Shown piece after piece: positions 53,286-62,965 of a stretch of DNA of 64,000 nt; the stretch's first letter is position 1, and each line of letters opens with the position of its first letter. The DNA is taken from the NCBI RefSeq assembly GCF_014466955.1, contig NZ_AP023396.1:3782001-3846000 (forward strand), given 5' to 3'. The stretch is from Nocardia wallacei (GTDB lineage: Bacteria > Actinomycetota > Actinomycetes > Mycobacteriales > Mycobacteriaceae). The notes beneath the pieces are model-generated. The model did not search any database. It was not told the DNA's origin and was given only the letters and a program-made list of their open reading frames with translations. The translations under genes and the position numbers were made by a program.

Positions 53286-54949
53286 TTGCGGTGCCTCCCT
53301 CCGGTTCTGGGTGGCAGCAGTCCCTCCGGTGTGCCGCGGCCGTCCCAGTTGAGCAGATTGACGCGGCCGGACTTGCCGACCGGTGCGGATTCGGTGTCGC
53401 TGGTCTGGCGATCGCGCAACATCCGGAAGTTCTCCACCGCGACCGGTGTCGTGCCGCCGGAACTCTCGCCGAACGGCCCCCACCCGTCCATGCCCGGTCC
53501 GCCGTCGTAGTCCAGGCTGCAGCCGGTGGCCGACTCCTCCAGTCCGCGGGCCTGTTCGGCGTGCGCGGCCGGGATCACATAGCGCTCATCGTATTTGGCG
53601 AGGGCCAGCAGGCGGTACATGTCGTAGAGCTGTTCGGCACTCATGCCCACCCGCTCGGCGATCTCCGGGCGGGTCTCGCGGCCGAGGTTGATGTCGCGCA
53701 GGTAGCTACGCATGGCGGCGAGTCTGCGCAGCACCGCCTCGACCGGGGCGATGTCCCCGGCGGTGAACAGTTCCGCCAGATATTCGACCGGGATCCGCAG
53801 CGCCTCGATGGCGGCGAACAGATTGTCGTGCTGCTCCGCGTCGTGCCCGGTCTCGCGCAGCACATCGACCACCGGTGACAGCGGCGGGATGTACCAGACC
53901 ATCGGCACCGTGCGGTATTCCGGATGCAGCGGCAGGGCCACCCGGTAGGTGTTGATCAGCGCGTACACCGGCGAACGCTGCGCGGCCTGGATCCAGTCAC
54001 GCGGAATGCCCGCCCGCTCGCACGCGGCGATCACCTCGGGGTCGTTCGGGTCGAGGAAGGCGTCGCGCTGCGCCGGGTACAGGTCGTGCTCGTCGGGCGT
54101 GCTCGCGATGTCGAGCACCTTGTCGGCGTCGTAGAGCATGAGCCCGATGTAGCGCAGGCGTCCCACGCAGGTCTCCGCGCACACCGTCGGCAACCCGACC
54201 TCCGTGCGTGGAAAGCAGAACGTGCACTTCTCCGCCTTGCCGGTGCGGTGGTTGAAGTACACCTTCTTGTACGGGCAGCCGGACACGCACATCCGCCAGC
54301 CCCGGCACCGGTCCTGATCCACCAGCACGATGCCGTCCTCGCTGCGCTTGTAGATCGCACCGGACGGGCACGACGCCACGCAGGAGGGATTGAGGCAGTG
54401 CTCGCAGATCCGCGGCAGGTAGAACATGAAGGTCTGCTCGAACTCCAAGCGCACCTTGTCGCCGAGCTCGGCCAGCAGCGGGTCGCGGCGCGCGAGTTCC
54501 GGTGCGCCGCCGAGGTTGTCGTCCCAGTTGGCCGACCAGGTGACCTTCGTGTCCTGCCCGGTGAGCAGCGACTTGGGCCGCGCCACCGGGGTGTGGCGCT
54601 GCACGGGCGCGGAGGTGAGGGTGTCGTAGTCGTAGGTCCACGGCTCGTAGTAGTCGGCGAGTTCGGGCAGGATCGGGTTGTCGAAGATGGTGAGCAGCTT
54701 GCGCAACCGCCCGCCGCCGCGCAGCCGCAGCCGCCCGCGCCGATCCAGCGTCCAGCCGCCGCGCCAGCGCCGCTGATCTTCGTAGGTGCGCGGATACCCT
54801 TGTCCCGGACGAGTTTCCACGTTGTTGAACCAGACGTATTCGACGCCGGCGCGGTTGGTCCAGGTCTGCTTGCAGGTCACCGAGCAGGTGTGGCAGCCGA
54901 TGCATTTGTCGAGGTTCATCACCATCGCCAGCTGCGCCATGGGTTTCAT
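53282..54949 (-). CDS. narH: Respiratory nitrate reductase beta subunit (iron-sulfur)
   Basis: 555 residues from the ATG at 54949, which has AGGAGG 8 bases upstream; a GTG at 54958 overlaps that site and is unlikely. Cysteine groups for four clusters: CIGCHTCSVTCKQTW at the N-terminus, CEHCLNPSCVASCPSGAIY, and DRCRGWRMCVSGCPYKKVYF, where Trp replaces one Cys (C-x-x-W), the signature of the NarH [3Fe-4S] cluster; then KCTFC. It relays electrons from NarI to NarG on the cytoplasmic face. Confidence 0.96.
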   Translation of the reverse strand: MKPMAQLAMVMNLDKCIGCHTCSVTCKQTWTNRAGVEYVWFNNVETRPGQGYPRTYEDQRRWRGGWTLDRRGRLRLRGGGRLRKLLTIFDNPILPELADYYEPWTYDYDTLTSAPVQRHTPVARPKSLLTGQDTKVTWSANWDDNLGGAPELARRDPLLAELGDKVRLEFEQTFMFYLPRICEHCLNPSCVASCPSGAIYKRSEDGIVLVDQDRCRGWRMCVSGCPYKKVYFNHRTGKAEKCTFCFPRTEVGLPTVCAETCVGRLRYIGLMLYDADKVLDIASTPDEHDLYPAQRDAFLDPNDPEVIAACERAGIPRDWIQAAQRSPVYALINTYRVALPLHPEYRTVPMVWYIPPLSPVVDVLRETGHDAEQHDNLFAAIEALRIPVEYLAELFTAGDIAPVEAVLRRLAAMRSYLRDINLGRETRPEIAERVGMSAEQLYDMYRLLALAKYDERYVIPAAHAEQARGLEESATGCSLDYDGGPGMDGWGPFGESSGGTTPVAVENFRMLRDRQTSDTESAPVGKSGRVNLLNWDGRGTPEGLLPPRTGGRHRK

Positions 54950-54992
54950 CGCACGCACCTCCTGGTCTGCCGGTTCGAGACGGTGGCGGGCA

Positions 54993-57900
54993 TCAATACC
55001 GCACCTGCTGGTCGCGGCGGCGGATGACGGTGATCTCGTCGCGCTGATTGCCGGTGGGGCCGAGATAGTTGAAGGCGTAGGACAATTGGGCGTAGCCGCC
55101 GATGAGGTGGGTGGGTTTGATCAGCAGCCGGGTCAGCGAGTTGTGGATGCCGCCGCGCTGCCCGGAGGTCTCCGCGATCGGCACGTCCACCACTCGATCC
55201 TGGGCGTGGTGCATGTACACGGTGCCCTCGGGCATCCGGTGTGATACGACCGCCCGCGCCACCACCACCCCGTTGCGGTTCACCGCCTCGATCCAATCAT
55301 TGTCCGCGACACCGATTTTCGCTGCGTCGCGATCGGACATCCAGATGGTGGGGCCGCCGCGGGACAAGCTCAACATGAGCAAGTTGTCCTGGTACTCGGA
55401 GTGGATCGACCACTTCGAGTGCGGGGTCAGGTAGCGCAGGGCCAGCCCGTGCGGTCCGGTCGCGCCGGGCGTGGGCTCGGCGAACAGCGCGGTCATGTTC
55501 AGCGGCGGGCGGAACACCGGGAGCTGCTCCCCCAGCTCGGCCATCCAGTCGTGATCGAGGTAGAAGTGCTGGCGTCCGGTCAGGGTGTGCCAGGGCTTGT
55601 GCCGCTCCACGTTGAGCGTGAACGGCGAATAGCGGCGGCCGCCGGACTCCGAGCCCGACCACTCGGGCGAGGTGAGCACCGGCACCGGCGCGGACTGGGT
55701 GTCGGCGAAGGAGATCCGGGTGCCCTCGTGCTCGGCGGCCAGGTCCGCGAGCCGGGTGCCCGTGCGCCGCTCCAAGGTTCGGAAGCCCTGCGTGGCCAGG
55801 CGGCCGTTGGTGGTGCCGGACAGGGCCAGGATCGCCTCGCAGGCGTCGATGTCGCGTACCAGGCGGGGGCGGCCGTCGGCGAGACCGCCACGCACGGCGC
55901 CGTTCTTGTCGATCAGGTATTCGACCTCGTGCCGCACATCGAAGGTGACGCCCTTGGTGGCGGCGCCCAGCGAATCCAGCAGCGGGCCCAGCGCCGCCAT
56001 CTTCGTGGCCACCGCCGGGTAGTCGCGCTCCACGGCGATCAGCTTCGGCATGGTCCGGCCCGGAATCGGTTCACACTCACCGGCTTTCCAGTCCCGGACC
56101 ACGCCGTGCGGGTTGGCCAGCTCGTCGGGGGTGTCGTGCTGCAGCGGCGCCGCCACCACGTCGGTGCGCTTGCCGAGATGGTCGAAGGCCAAGCGGCTGA
56201 ACGCTTTCCCGATGCCCTGGAAGGCGTCCCAGTCCGTGCGGGCCTGCCAGGGCGGGGCGATCGCCGGGGAGAACGAGTGCACGAAGGGATGCATGTCGGT
56301 GGTCGACAGATCGTACTTCTCGTACCAGGTCGCCGCGGGCAGCACCACATCGGAGTACAGCGTGGTGCTGGTCATCCGGAAGTCCAGGGTCAGCAGCAGA
56401 TCCAGCTTGCCGACCGGCGCCTCGTCGTGCCATCGCACCTCGCGCGGGCGGGCCTCCGGCGGCGCCTGCTCCGCGCGCAGCGACGACTGCGCGCCGAGCA
56501 TATGTTTCAGGAAGTACTCGTCCCCCTTCGCCGACGAACCCAGCAGATTCGACCGCCACACGCTGAGCACGCGCGGGAAGTTCTGCGGCGCGTCGGGGTC
56601 CTCGCACGCGAATCGCAGTCGGCCGGCGGTCAATTCGGACACCACGTGGTCGGCGACCGGCACGCCCGCTGCCGCGGCGTCGTCGGCCAGGTCCAGCGGG
56701 TTGCGGTCGAAGGTCGGGTAGGACGGCATCCAGCCCAGCCGTGCCGACAGCGCGATCAGGTCGGCGGTGGTCCTGCCCGCGAGCCGTCCGCCCGCCGCGG
56801 CGCCGGCGAGGGTGTCGGCGGCGAACGGGTCGTAGCGGAACTGGTCGGTGTGCAGGTACCAGTAGGCGGTCTGGATCATCTGCCGGGGCGGGCGCGACCA
56901 GTCCAGCGCGTTCGCGACCTGTGCCCACCCGGTGACCGGGCGGCACTTCTCCTGCCCGACGTAGTGGGCCCAGCCGCCGCCGTTCACGCCCTGGCAGCCG
57001 GTGAGGGTGGTCAGCGCCAGGAAGGTGCGGTAGATGGTGTCGGAGTGGAACCAGTGGTTGGTGCCCGCGCCGAGGATGATCATCGACCGGCCACGGGATT
57101 CGGCCGCGTTAGCGGCGAATTCGCGCCCGATCCGGGCGGCGGCCGCGGCCGGGACGCCGGTGATCGTCTCCTGCCAGGCGGGTGTGCCCGGCTGCGCCGC
57201 GTCGTCGTAACCGCTCGGCCAGTCGCCGGGCAGCCCCGGGCGGTGGACGCCGTACTGGGCGAGCATCAGGTCGTAGACGGTGGTGACCAGATGGCCGCCG
57301 ACGGTGCGGACCGGCACGCCACGCCGGAGTGGCTGGGCGGCGCCGTCGAGGGCGTCGAATCGCGACAGCAGCACCGCGACGGAATCCTCTCCGTAGGCGG
57401 TCAGTAGCGGATCGGCTCGTCCCAGTTCGAGATTCCAGCGCCCGACGCCCGCGTCACCGTAACGGAATCCGAGAGATCCGTTGGGTACCAGCGGTTTTCC
57501 GCTGCCGTCGAGTAGTACCGTCTTGAATTCGGCGTGTTCCTCGTCGGCGAATTCCGCGAGATCGGCTGCGGTGAGGAACTTTCCGGGCCGGTAGTCGTCG
57601 CCGTCGGCGTCGAGCCGCACCAGGAACGGCAGGTCGGTATAGTGCCGCACGTAGTCGCGGAAGTACGGTTCGGTGCGGTCGACGAAGAATTCGCGCAGGA
57701 TGACGTGCCCCATCGCCAGGGCCAGCGCGCCGTCGGTGCCCGGGTGCGGGGCCAGCCATTCGTCGGCGAATTTCACATTGTCGGCGTAGTCGGGGGCGAC
57801 CGCGATCACCTTCTGCCCGCGGTAGCGCGCCTCGGCCATCCAGTGCGCGTCGGGGGTGCGGGTCACCGGCACGTTGGAACCCCACATGATCAGATATCCG

Positions 57901-58661
57901 GCATCCCACCAGTCGCCGGACTCCGGCACGTCGGTCTGGTCGCCGAACACCTGCGGTGCGGCGACCGGCAGGTCGGCGTACCAGTCGTAGAACGACAGCA
58001 TCACCCCGCCCAGCAGCGATACGAATCGCGATCCGGCCGCGAACGACACCATCGACATCGCCGGAATCGGGGAGAATCCCGCGATCCGGTCCGGCCCGTA
58101 GGTCTTGATGGTGTGCACGTGCGCCGCGGCGATCAGTTCGGTGGCCTCGTCCCAGGTGGCGCGGACCAGTCCGCCGCGCCCGCGCAGGCTCTTGTACCGC
58201 CGCGCCGCCTCGGGATCCTCGACGACGGCGGCCCACGCGTCGACCGGATTTCCCGTGCGCGCCTTGGCTTCCCGGTACATCTCCAGCAGCGCGCCGCGGA
58301 TGTACGGGTAGCGCACGCGGGTCGGCGAGTAGGTGTACCACGAGAACGCCGCACCCCGCGGGCAACCGCGCGGCTCGTATTCCGGACGGTCCGGGCCGAC
58401 CGACGGATAGTCGGTCTGCTGGGTCTCCCAGGTGATGATGCCGTCCTTGACATACACCTTCCAGGAACAGGATCCGGTGCAGTTGACCCCGTGCGTGGAG
58501 CGCACCACCTTGTCGTGTGCCCAGCGGTCACGGTAGAACTCGTCGGCTCGGCGCCCGCCGACCTGGTAGAGCGTCCGCTTGTCCGGTGACACCTCGGCCC
58601 GGGTGAAGAACCGGCGCGTCCCGATCAGGGCGTCGGTGAGTTCGCCGTCCAGTTGCACCAT
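54993..58661 (-). CDS. narG: Respiratory nitrate reductase alpha subunit (molybdopterin)
   Basis: 1222 residues from the ATG at 58661, which has GGGAGG 7 bases upstream. The FS0 cluster region is seen at His57, Cys61 and Cys65 (HGVNCTGSCSW) and at PRGCPRGAAFSW. Bis-MGD site segments include WGSNVPVTRTPDAHW and INKAGREAT-equivalent regions later, and the C-terminal domain has GLALRYLTPHSKWSIHSEYQ. It reduces nitrate to nitrite in the cytoplasm using quinol electrons. No twin-arginine export signal, as expected for NarG. First gene of narGHJI. No narK transporter or nitrite reductase lies within the window. Confidence 0.96.
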   Translation of the reverse strand: MVQLDGELTDALIGTRRFFTRAEVSPDKRTLYQVGGRRADEFYRDRWAHDKVVRSTHGVNCTGSCSWKVYVKDGIITWETQQTDYPSVGPDRPEYEPRGCPRGAAFSWYTYSPTRVRYPYIRGALLEMYREAKARTGNPVDAWAAVVEDPEAARRYKSLRGRGGLVRATWDEATELIAAAHVHTIKTYGPDRIAGFSPIPAMSMVSFAAGSRFVSLLGGVMLSFYDWYADLPVAAPQVFGDQTDVPESGDWWDAGYLIMWGSNVPVTRTPDAHWMAEARYRGQKVIAVAPDYADNVKFADEWLAPHPGTDGALALAMGHVILREFFVDRTEPYFRDYVRHYTDLPFLVRLDADGDDYRPGKFLTAADLAEFADEEHAEFKTVLLDGSGKPLVPNGSLGFRYGDAGVGRWNLELGRADPLLTAYGEDSVAVLLSRFDALDGAAQPLRRGVPVRTVGGHLVTTVYDLMLAQYGVHRPGLPGDWPSGYDDAAQPGTPAWQETITGVPAAAAARIGREFAANAAESRGRSMIILGAGTNHWFHSDTIYRTFLALTTLTGCQGVNGGGWAHYVGQEKCRPVTGWAQVANALDWSRPPRQMIQTAYWYLHTDQFRYDPFAADTLAGAAAGGRLAGRTTADLIALSARLGWMPSYPTFDRNPLDLADDAAAAGVPVADHVVSELTAGRLRFACEDPDAPQNFPRVLSVWRSNLLGSSAKGDEYFLKHMLGAQSSLRAEQAPPEARPREVRWHDEAPVGKLDLLLTLDFRMTSTTLYSDVVLPAATWYEKYDLSTTDMHPFVHSFSPAIAPPWQARTDWDAFQGIGKAFSRLAFDHLGKRTDVVAAPLQHDTPDELANPHGVVRDWKAGECEPIPGRTMPKLIAVERDYPAVATKMAALGPLLDSLGAATKGVTFDVRHEVEYLIDKNGAVRGGLADGRPRLVRDIDACEAILALSGTTNGRLATQGFRTLERRTGTRLADLAAEHEGTRISFADTQSAPVPVLTSPEWSGSESGGRRYSPFTLNVERHKPWHTLTGRQHFYLDHDWMAELGEQLPVFRPPLNMTALFAEPTPGATGPHGLALRYLTPHSKWSIHSEYQDNLLMLSLSRGGPTIWMSDRDAAKIGVADNDWIEAVNRNGVVVARAVVSHRMPEGTVYMHHAQDRVVDVPIAETSGQRGGIHNSLTRLLIKPTHLIGGYAQLSYAFNYLGPTGNQRDEITVIRRRDQQVRY

Positions 58662-58805
58662 GCGCACGCCTCCCTCGAGGACTGCCGACCGGCGACGCCG
58701 CAAAGCGCGCGATCGAACACCAACCGCACGAACGGTGCGAACGTTACCCGCGCCCGGCGGGACCCAGCGGCATTTGCGCGGCGACTTTCCGGCGCACGCC
58801 GGGAA

Positions 58806-59417
58806 TCAGCCGGTCTTCGGCTCGGTGCGCAGCAAGCCGTGAATGCCGACGGCGCGCTCCTGAGCTGCCGCCCGGTCCAGGCGTACCGCCGCCTGAATCT
58901 GGATGGCGCCCAAGGCGATCTGGCCCAGTCCGACCGGAAACGACAGCGCGGGGAGGGTTTCGATGGGCCAGATCATCAGCAGCACCCCGGCCGCCACGAC
59001 GAGCACACCGTAGCGCTCGAAGCGCCCGCCGTGCGGCATGTCGTCGGTCCAGACCGCCACGACGGCCTGCACGACACCGTGCGCGACCCAGCCCATGCCG
59101 ACCGCCAGCGCCAGCACCGACGGCCAGTCCCCGCTCTGCAGGCACCACGTCGCCAGCAGCAGCGCCAGCAGCGCCGTAGCGAATTCGAGCAACCGCAGTC
59201 CGCCCGCGATGCGCGCCCGGAACGCCACCGTGAGCTGCCACAGCGCCGACAGCACCAGGCAGGCCCCGAACAGCGCCCCGGCCACCGGCGCCGATTTGCC
59301 GGGCCAGACCAGAATCATCACCCCCAGCACCGACGATCCCATGCCGATCGCCAGCGCCACCGGCCACGCATCGCCGGCGAACATATCCGTACGCCCCGCG
59401 AGTCGGAGAGTGGGCAT
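58806..59417 (-). CDS. DUF308/HdeD-like membrane protein
   Basis: 203 residues with six hydrophobic segments in two similar halves (PVALAIGMGSSVLGVMILVW, then YGVLVVAAGVLLMIWPIETL), the repeated GxxxxxxG-xxxLxWP pattern of HdeD/DUF308 proteins. In enterobacteria HdeD helps in acid stress; actinobacterial roles are unknown. ATG at 59417. It lies 144 bases ahead of narG on the same strand, so read-through into narG is possible. Confidence 0.82.
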   Translation of the reverse strand: MPTLRLAGRTDMFAGDAWPVALAIGMGSSVLGVMILVWPGKSAPVAGALFGACLVLSALWQLTVAFRARIAGGLRLLEFATALLALLLATWCLQSGDWPSVLALAVGMGWVAHGVVQAVVAVWTDDMPHGGRFERYGVLVVAAGVLLMIWPIETLPALSFPVGLGQIALGAIQIQAAVRLDRAAAQERAVGIHGLLRTEPKTG

Positions 59418-59580
59418 AGCACAATGATATGACTCCGCGCGGTCGGTAACCGATTATTTGCGAGATTTCCGACCAAATGCTGGTCGCGGCTATGGAGGGT
59501 CGGAACGAGGCGGGTGGATCGGGGCGAAATTCGGGGTTCTACCGGATGTGCGCGGGAGTGATCGTTCCTACCGTCTGCTC

Positions 59581-60708
59581 ATGCGTTCGAGTCTGCTGCT
59601 GCTCGGGGTCGCGGCACTGGCCGTGGCCGGTTGTTCCGCCGACACCGCCACCGAGTCCACATCCTCCCCCGTACCCGCAGCTCGCGTCGAGGCCGTCCGT
59701 GGCGATCTGGACGAATTGATCCGTGCGGGGGCGGTCGGGGTGATCGCCACCGTGACCGACAACGGACGGTCGGTGACGCTCACCGCGGGCGCCGCGAATG
59801 CCGAGACCGGCCAACCCATTCCGGCCGAGCCGCCGCAGCACGTGCGGGTCGGCAGCATCGCGAAGTCGTTCGTCGCCGCCATCGTGCTGCAGCTGGCCGA
59901 CGCCGGGCGCGTCGATCTCGACGCACCGGTCGACACCTACCTGCCCGGTGTGCTCACCGGCGACGGTATCGACGGCCGGGTCATCACCGTGCGCCAGCTC
60001 CTCCAGCACCGCAGCGGGCTGCCCGAATTGACCGAGAATCCGGAGATCGACGAGGACCTGGCAGCGCGGACCGGGCGCACCTTCACGCCCGGCGAGGAGA
60101 TAGCCATCGCATTGCGGCGGTCGGCCGATTTCGTGCCCGGCAGCCGATACGAATACAGCAATACCAATTTCATCGTCGCCGCGATGGTGGTCGAGCGCGT
60201 GACCGGGCGCGCTTACACCGACGAATTGCGTGACCGGATCCTGCATCCGCTGCGGTTGACCGGAACGTATCTGCCGCCCGCCGGGGAGCTGGACCTGCGC
60301 GATCCGCATCCGCACGGCTACGCCGAGGTCGACGGCCGACGTGTCGACGCCTCGCGGATCGAACCGTCGGTGCCGTGGGCGGCGGGCGGTCTGGTGTCCA
60401 CGGGCGCCGATCTGAATCGCTTCTACTCCGAACTGGCCGCCGGACGGGTGGTGCCGCCCGCCCGGCTGCGGCAGATGCTCGACGGCGGGCCCACCGGTCC
60501 CGAGGGGCCGAACTACGGGCTCGGCGTCATGTACGGCCCGCTGCCGTGCGGCGCGGAATTCGTCGGGCACTTCGGCGGGATCCACGGCTTCCTGGCGATC
60601 TCGGGAGCGACGCGGGAGGGCCGCGCGCTCACGGTGTCGATCACCGGTGGTCTGCCCGAGGAGAGGATCGATCCGAACCGCCTGCTGGCGCACGGCCTGT
60701 GCCGATGA
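59581..60708 (+). CDS. Serine hydrolase of the beta-lactamase/D-alanyl-D-alanine carboxypeptidase class, lipoprotein
   Basis: 375 residues from the ATG at 59581. Lipoprotein signal MRSSLLLLGVAALAVAGC with a good lipobox (VAGC, Cys18). Catalytic motifs of class C enzymes: S92-x-x-K95 (GSIAKSF), Y192-S-N (YEYSNTNF) and H330-F-G (VGHFGGIHG). Such proteins act on the outer face of the membrane as esterases, peptidases or carboxypeptidases; true beta-lactamase activity is unlikely to be the default. Short spacing (81 bases) to the P450 gene may mean co-transcription. Confidence 0.92.
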   Translation: MRSSLLLLGVAALAVAGCSADTATESTSSPVPAARVEAVRGDLDELIRAGAVGVIATVTDNGRSVTLTAGAANAETGQPIPAEPPQHVRVGSIAKSFVAAIVLQLADAGRVDLDAPVDTYLPGVLTGDGIDGRVITVRQLLQHRSGLPELTENPEIDEDLAARTGRTFTPGEEIAIALRRSADFVPGSRYEYSNTNFIVAAMVVERVTGRAYTDELRDRILHPLRLTGTYLPPAGELDLRDPHPHGYAEVDGRRVDASRIEPSVPWAAGGLVSTGADLNRFYSELAAGRVVPPARLRQMLDGGPTGPEGPNYGLGVMYGPLPCGAEFVGHFGGIHGFLAISGATREGRALTVSITGGLPEERIDPNRLLAHGLCR

Positions 60709-60789
60709 CCGCCGGGGCGGGTTACCGTGGTGGACACAGCGTTTCGAGCGCTGTGCCGCACCGCTGCGGCATGTCGGAAGGACTGCCTC

Positions 60790-62130
60790 GTGACCAGCAC
60801 GTACCCGCCGGGCCCTCGGCTTCCCAGGGCGATTCAGACCGTGCTGTACACCCGGCGGCGCGGCGCGTACGTGTCGGCTCTGGCCCGCCGCTACGGCGAC
60901 GTCTTCACGGTGCGGATGGTGCCGCCCTACGCCGAGCGGCTGGTAGTGTTCTCGCGGCCGGAGCACATCCGGGAGATCTTCGCGGGTGATCCGGCGGATC
61001 TGCATGCGGGCGAGGGCAATCGGGTGCTCGGCGCGATCATGGGCGAACACTCGCTGCTGCTGACCGACGAGGCCGAGCACGCTCGCGCGCGGCGGCTGCT
61101 GATGCCCGCCTTCACCGGGTCGGCGCTGCGCGGCTACCGGTCCCTCGTGGAAGCCATCACCAAAGCCCAGGTCGACAGCTGGTCCACCGGGACGCCGCTG
61201 CCCACCCTGGACCGGATGAACCAGCTCACCCTCGAGGTGATCATGCAGGTGGTGTTCGGGATGACCGATAAGCACCGGCGCGACGAACTGGCACCGCTGC
61301 TGCGCCACATCATCGACATCAACCCGATCGTGTTCTTCGGCTGGAAATATCCGCGGCTGCAGCGCTTCGGGCCGTGGAAACGCTTCCGCGACAACCAGAA
61401 CGCCATCGACGAACTGCTCTACGCCGAGATCACCCGCCGCCGCGGGCATCCCGATCTGGACCAGCGGGCGGATGTGCTGTCCCGGCTGCTCGCGGTCGGT
61501 TCCGGTGCCGACCCGGCCGACGCCGCACTCACCGACGCCGAGCTGCGTGACCAGCTCATCACCCTGCTGCTGGCCGGGCACGAGACGACCGCCTCGGCGC
61601 TGTCGTGGGCATTTCACGAACTCGCCGCCGACCCGGTGGCACAGGACCTGGCGCGCCGGGCGGCCGCCGAGGGCGACGACAAGTACCTGGAAGCGGTGCT
61701 GAAGGAGGCGATGCGGCTGCGCCCGGTCATCGGCGGCGCGGTGCGGCGACTCACCCGCGACGTGACCATCGCCGGGCTGGACCTGCCGCGCGGTACCGTC
61801 GTGTCCACCTCCATCGTGCTGGCGCATCAACGGCCCGACAACTATCCCGACGCCGCCCGCTTCCGCCCCGGCCGCTTCCTCGACGGCAGCGTCGCCGCCC
61901 ACACCTGGCTCCCGTTCGGCGGCGGTGTGCGCCGCTGCATCGGCGCCGGCTTCTCCCTCATGGAAGGCACCGTCGTGCTGCGCGAGGTGCTGTCGCGCTA
62001 CACCCTCGCCCTGCCGCCCGGCGCCACTACCGAGCGCGGCCGAATCCGCAATATCACCAACGTCCCGGCCGGCGGCGCCCCGGTCGTGCTGACCGCGGTC
62101 GACGGTCGGCAGAGCGCGCCCGCTAGGTGA
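60790..62130 (+). CDS. Cytochrome P450
   Basis: 446 residues from the GTG at 60790 (GGAAGGA upstream). I-helix oxygen motif LLAGHETTASALSW, K-helix E-x-x-R in KEAMRLRP, PERF-like region FRPGRFLD, and the haem loop FGGGVRRCIGAG with ligand Cys383. The PxPxG start and ERIFxGDP-like region resemble CYP138/CYP51-related or CYP110-like families; I cannot name the family. Soluble; needs a separate ferredoxin, none of which is adjacent. Confidence 0.94.
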   Translation: MTSTYPPGPRLPRAIQTVLYTRRRGAYVSALARRYGDVFTVRMVPPYAERLVVFSRPEHIREIFAGDPADLHAGEGNRVLGAIMGEHSLLLTDEAEHARARRLLMPAFTGSALRGYRSLVEAITKAQVDSWSTGTPLPTLDRMNQLTLEVIMQVVFGMTDKHRRDELAPLLRHIIDINPIVFFGWKYPRLQRFGPWKRFRDNQNAIDELLYAEITRRRGHPDLDQRADVLSRLLAVGSGADPADAALTDAELRDQLITLLLAGHETTASALSWAFHELAADPVAQDLARRAAAEGDDKYLEAVLKEAMRLRPVIGGAVRRLTRDVTIAGLDLPRGTVVSTSIVLAHQRPDNYPDAARFRPGRFLDGSVAAHTWLPFGGGVRRCIGAGFSLMEGTVVLREVLSRYTLALPPGATTERGRIRNITNVPAGGAPVVLTAVDGRQSAPAR

Positions 62131-62138
62131 CCATCGGT

Positions 62139-62882
62139 TCAGTGCAAATACGAGGCGCCGTTCACGTCCAGCACGGCGCCGGAACTCCAGGCCGCCTCGG
62201 GCGAGGCGAGGTAGCGGACGGCCGCTGCGATCTCGCCCGGCTCGGCGACCCGGCCGAACGGGCTCTGCGCCCGCACCTGGTCGGTGACGCGGTGGGCGAC
62301 TCGCTCGGTCGCGACGAATCCCGGCGCGACCGATGCCACCGCGATGCCGTGCGGTGCCAGCGAGACGGCAAGCGACTGGCCGAGGGCCTGCACCGCCGCC
62401 TTGGTCGCACCGTATGCGGGATGGTCCGGCTCGCCCCGGAACGCACCGCGCGAACCGACGTTCACGATGCGTCCCGCTACCCCCCGCTCGATCATGTGGC
62501 GGGCCACGCCGTAGGACACGTGCGCGGTGCCCAGGAGGTTGACGTCCACCGTCTGGCGCCAGATTCGTTGCCAGTCTTCGAAATTCGTCGTCGGCAGCGG
62601 ATGCGGGAGGTTGATCGCGGCGTTGTTCACCAGCACGTGCACGGTCCCCAGCGCGGCCACGACGGTGTCGACGAGGGCCTGTGCTCCGGCCGGTGTCCCG
62701 ATGTCACCACCGACGACCACATGGCCGTCGCCCGGCAGACTCGCCCGCGTCCGCTCGGCTTCGTCCCGGCGCGACGAATAGTGCACCGCGACTCGGTCAC
62801 CACCCTCGGCGAAGGCCGTAGCGATCGCCCGCCCGATTCCCCGAGAAGCTCCTGTCACCAGAATTCCACGCCGCAACACCAT
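62139..62882 (-). CDS. Short-chain dehydrogenase/reductase
   Basis: 247 residues from the ATG at 62882 (a GTG at 62900 is possible). Classical SDR: coenzyme motif TGASRGIGRAIA, then NNAAINLP, catalytic Ser in NVGSRGAF, and Y-x-x-x-K in YGATKAAVQAL. C-terminus GEIAAAVRYLASPEAAWSSG and ASYLH is FabG-like. Reduces a keto group or oxidises an alcohol with NAD(P)H. Convergent with the P450 gene, 8 bases apart. Confidence 0.93.
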   Translation of the reverse strand: MVLRRGILVTGASRGIGRAIATAFAEGGDRVAVHYSSRRDEAERTRASLPGDGHVVVGGDIGTPAGAQALVDTVVAALGTVHVLVNNAAINLPHPLPTTNFEDWQRIWRQTVDVNLLGTAHVSYGVARHMIERGVAGRIVNVGSRGAFRGEPDHPAYGATKAAVQALGQSLAVSLAPHGIAVASVAPGFVATERVAHRVTDQVRAQSPFGRVAEPGEIAAAVRYLASPEAAWSSGAVLDVNGASYLH

Positions 62883-62965
62883 GGTCCGAGCCTCGCACAC
62901 CGCCGTTCGCGCCTCTCAGGCGTCCGGCTCCGCTGTCGGTGCGGTACGCCGTAACGTTGTGTGCT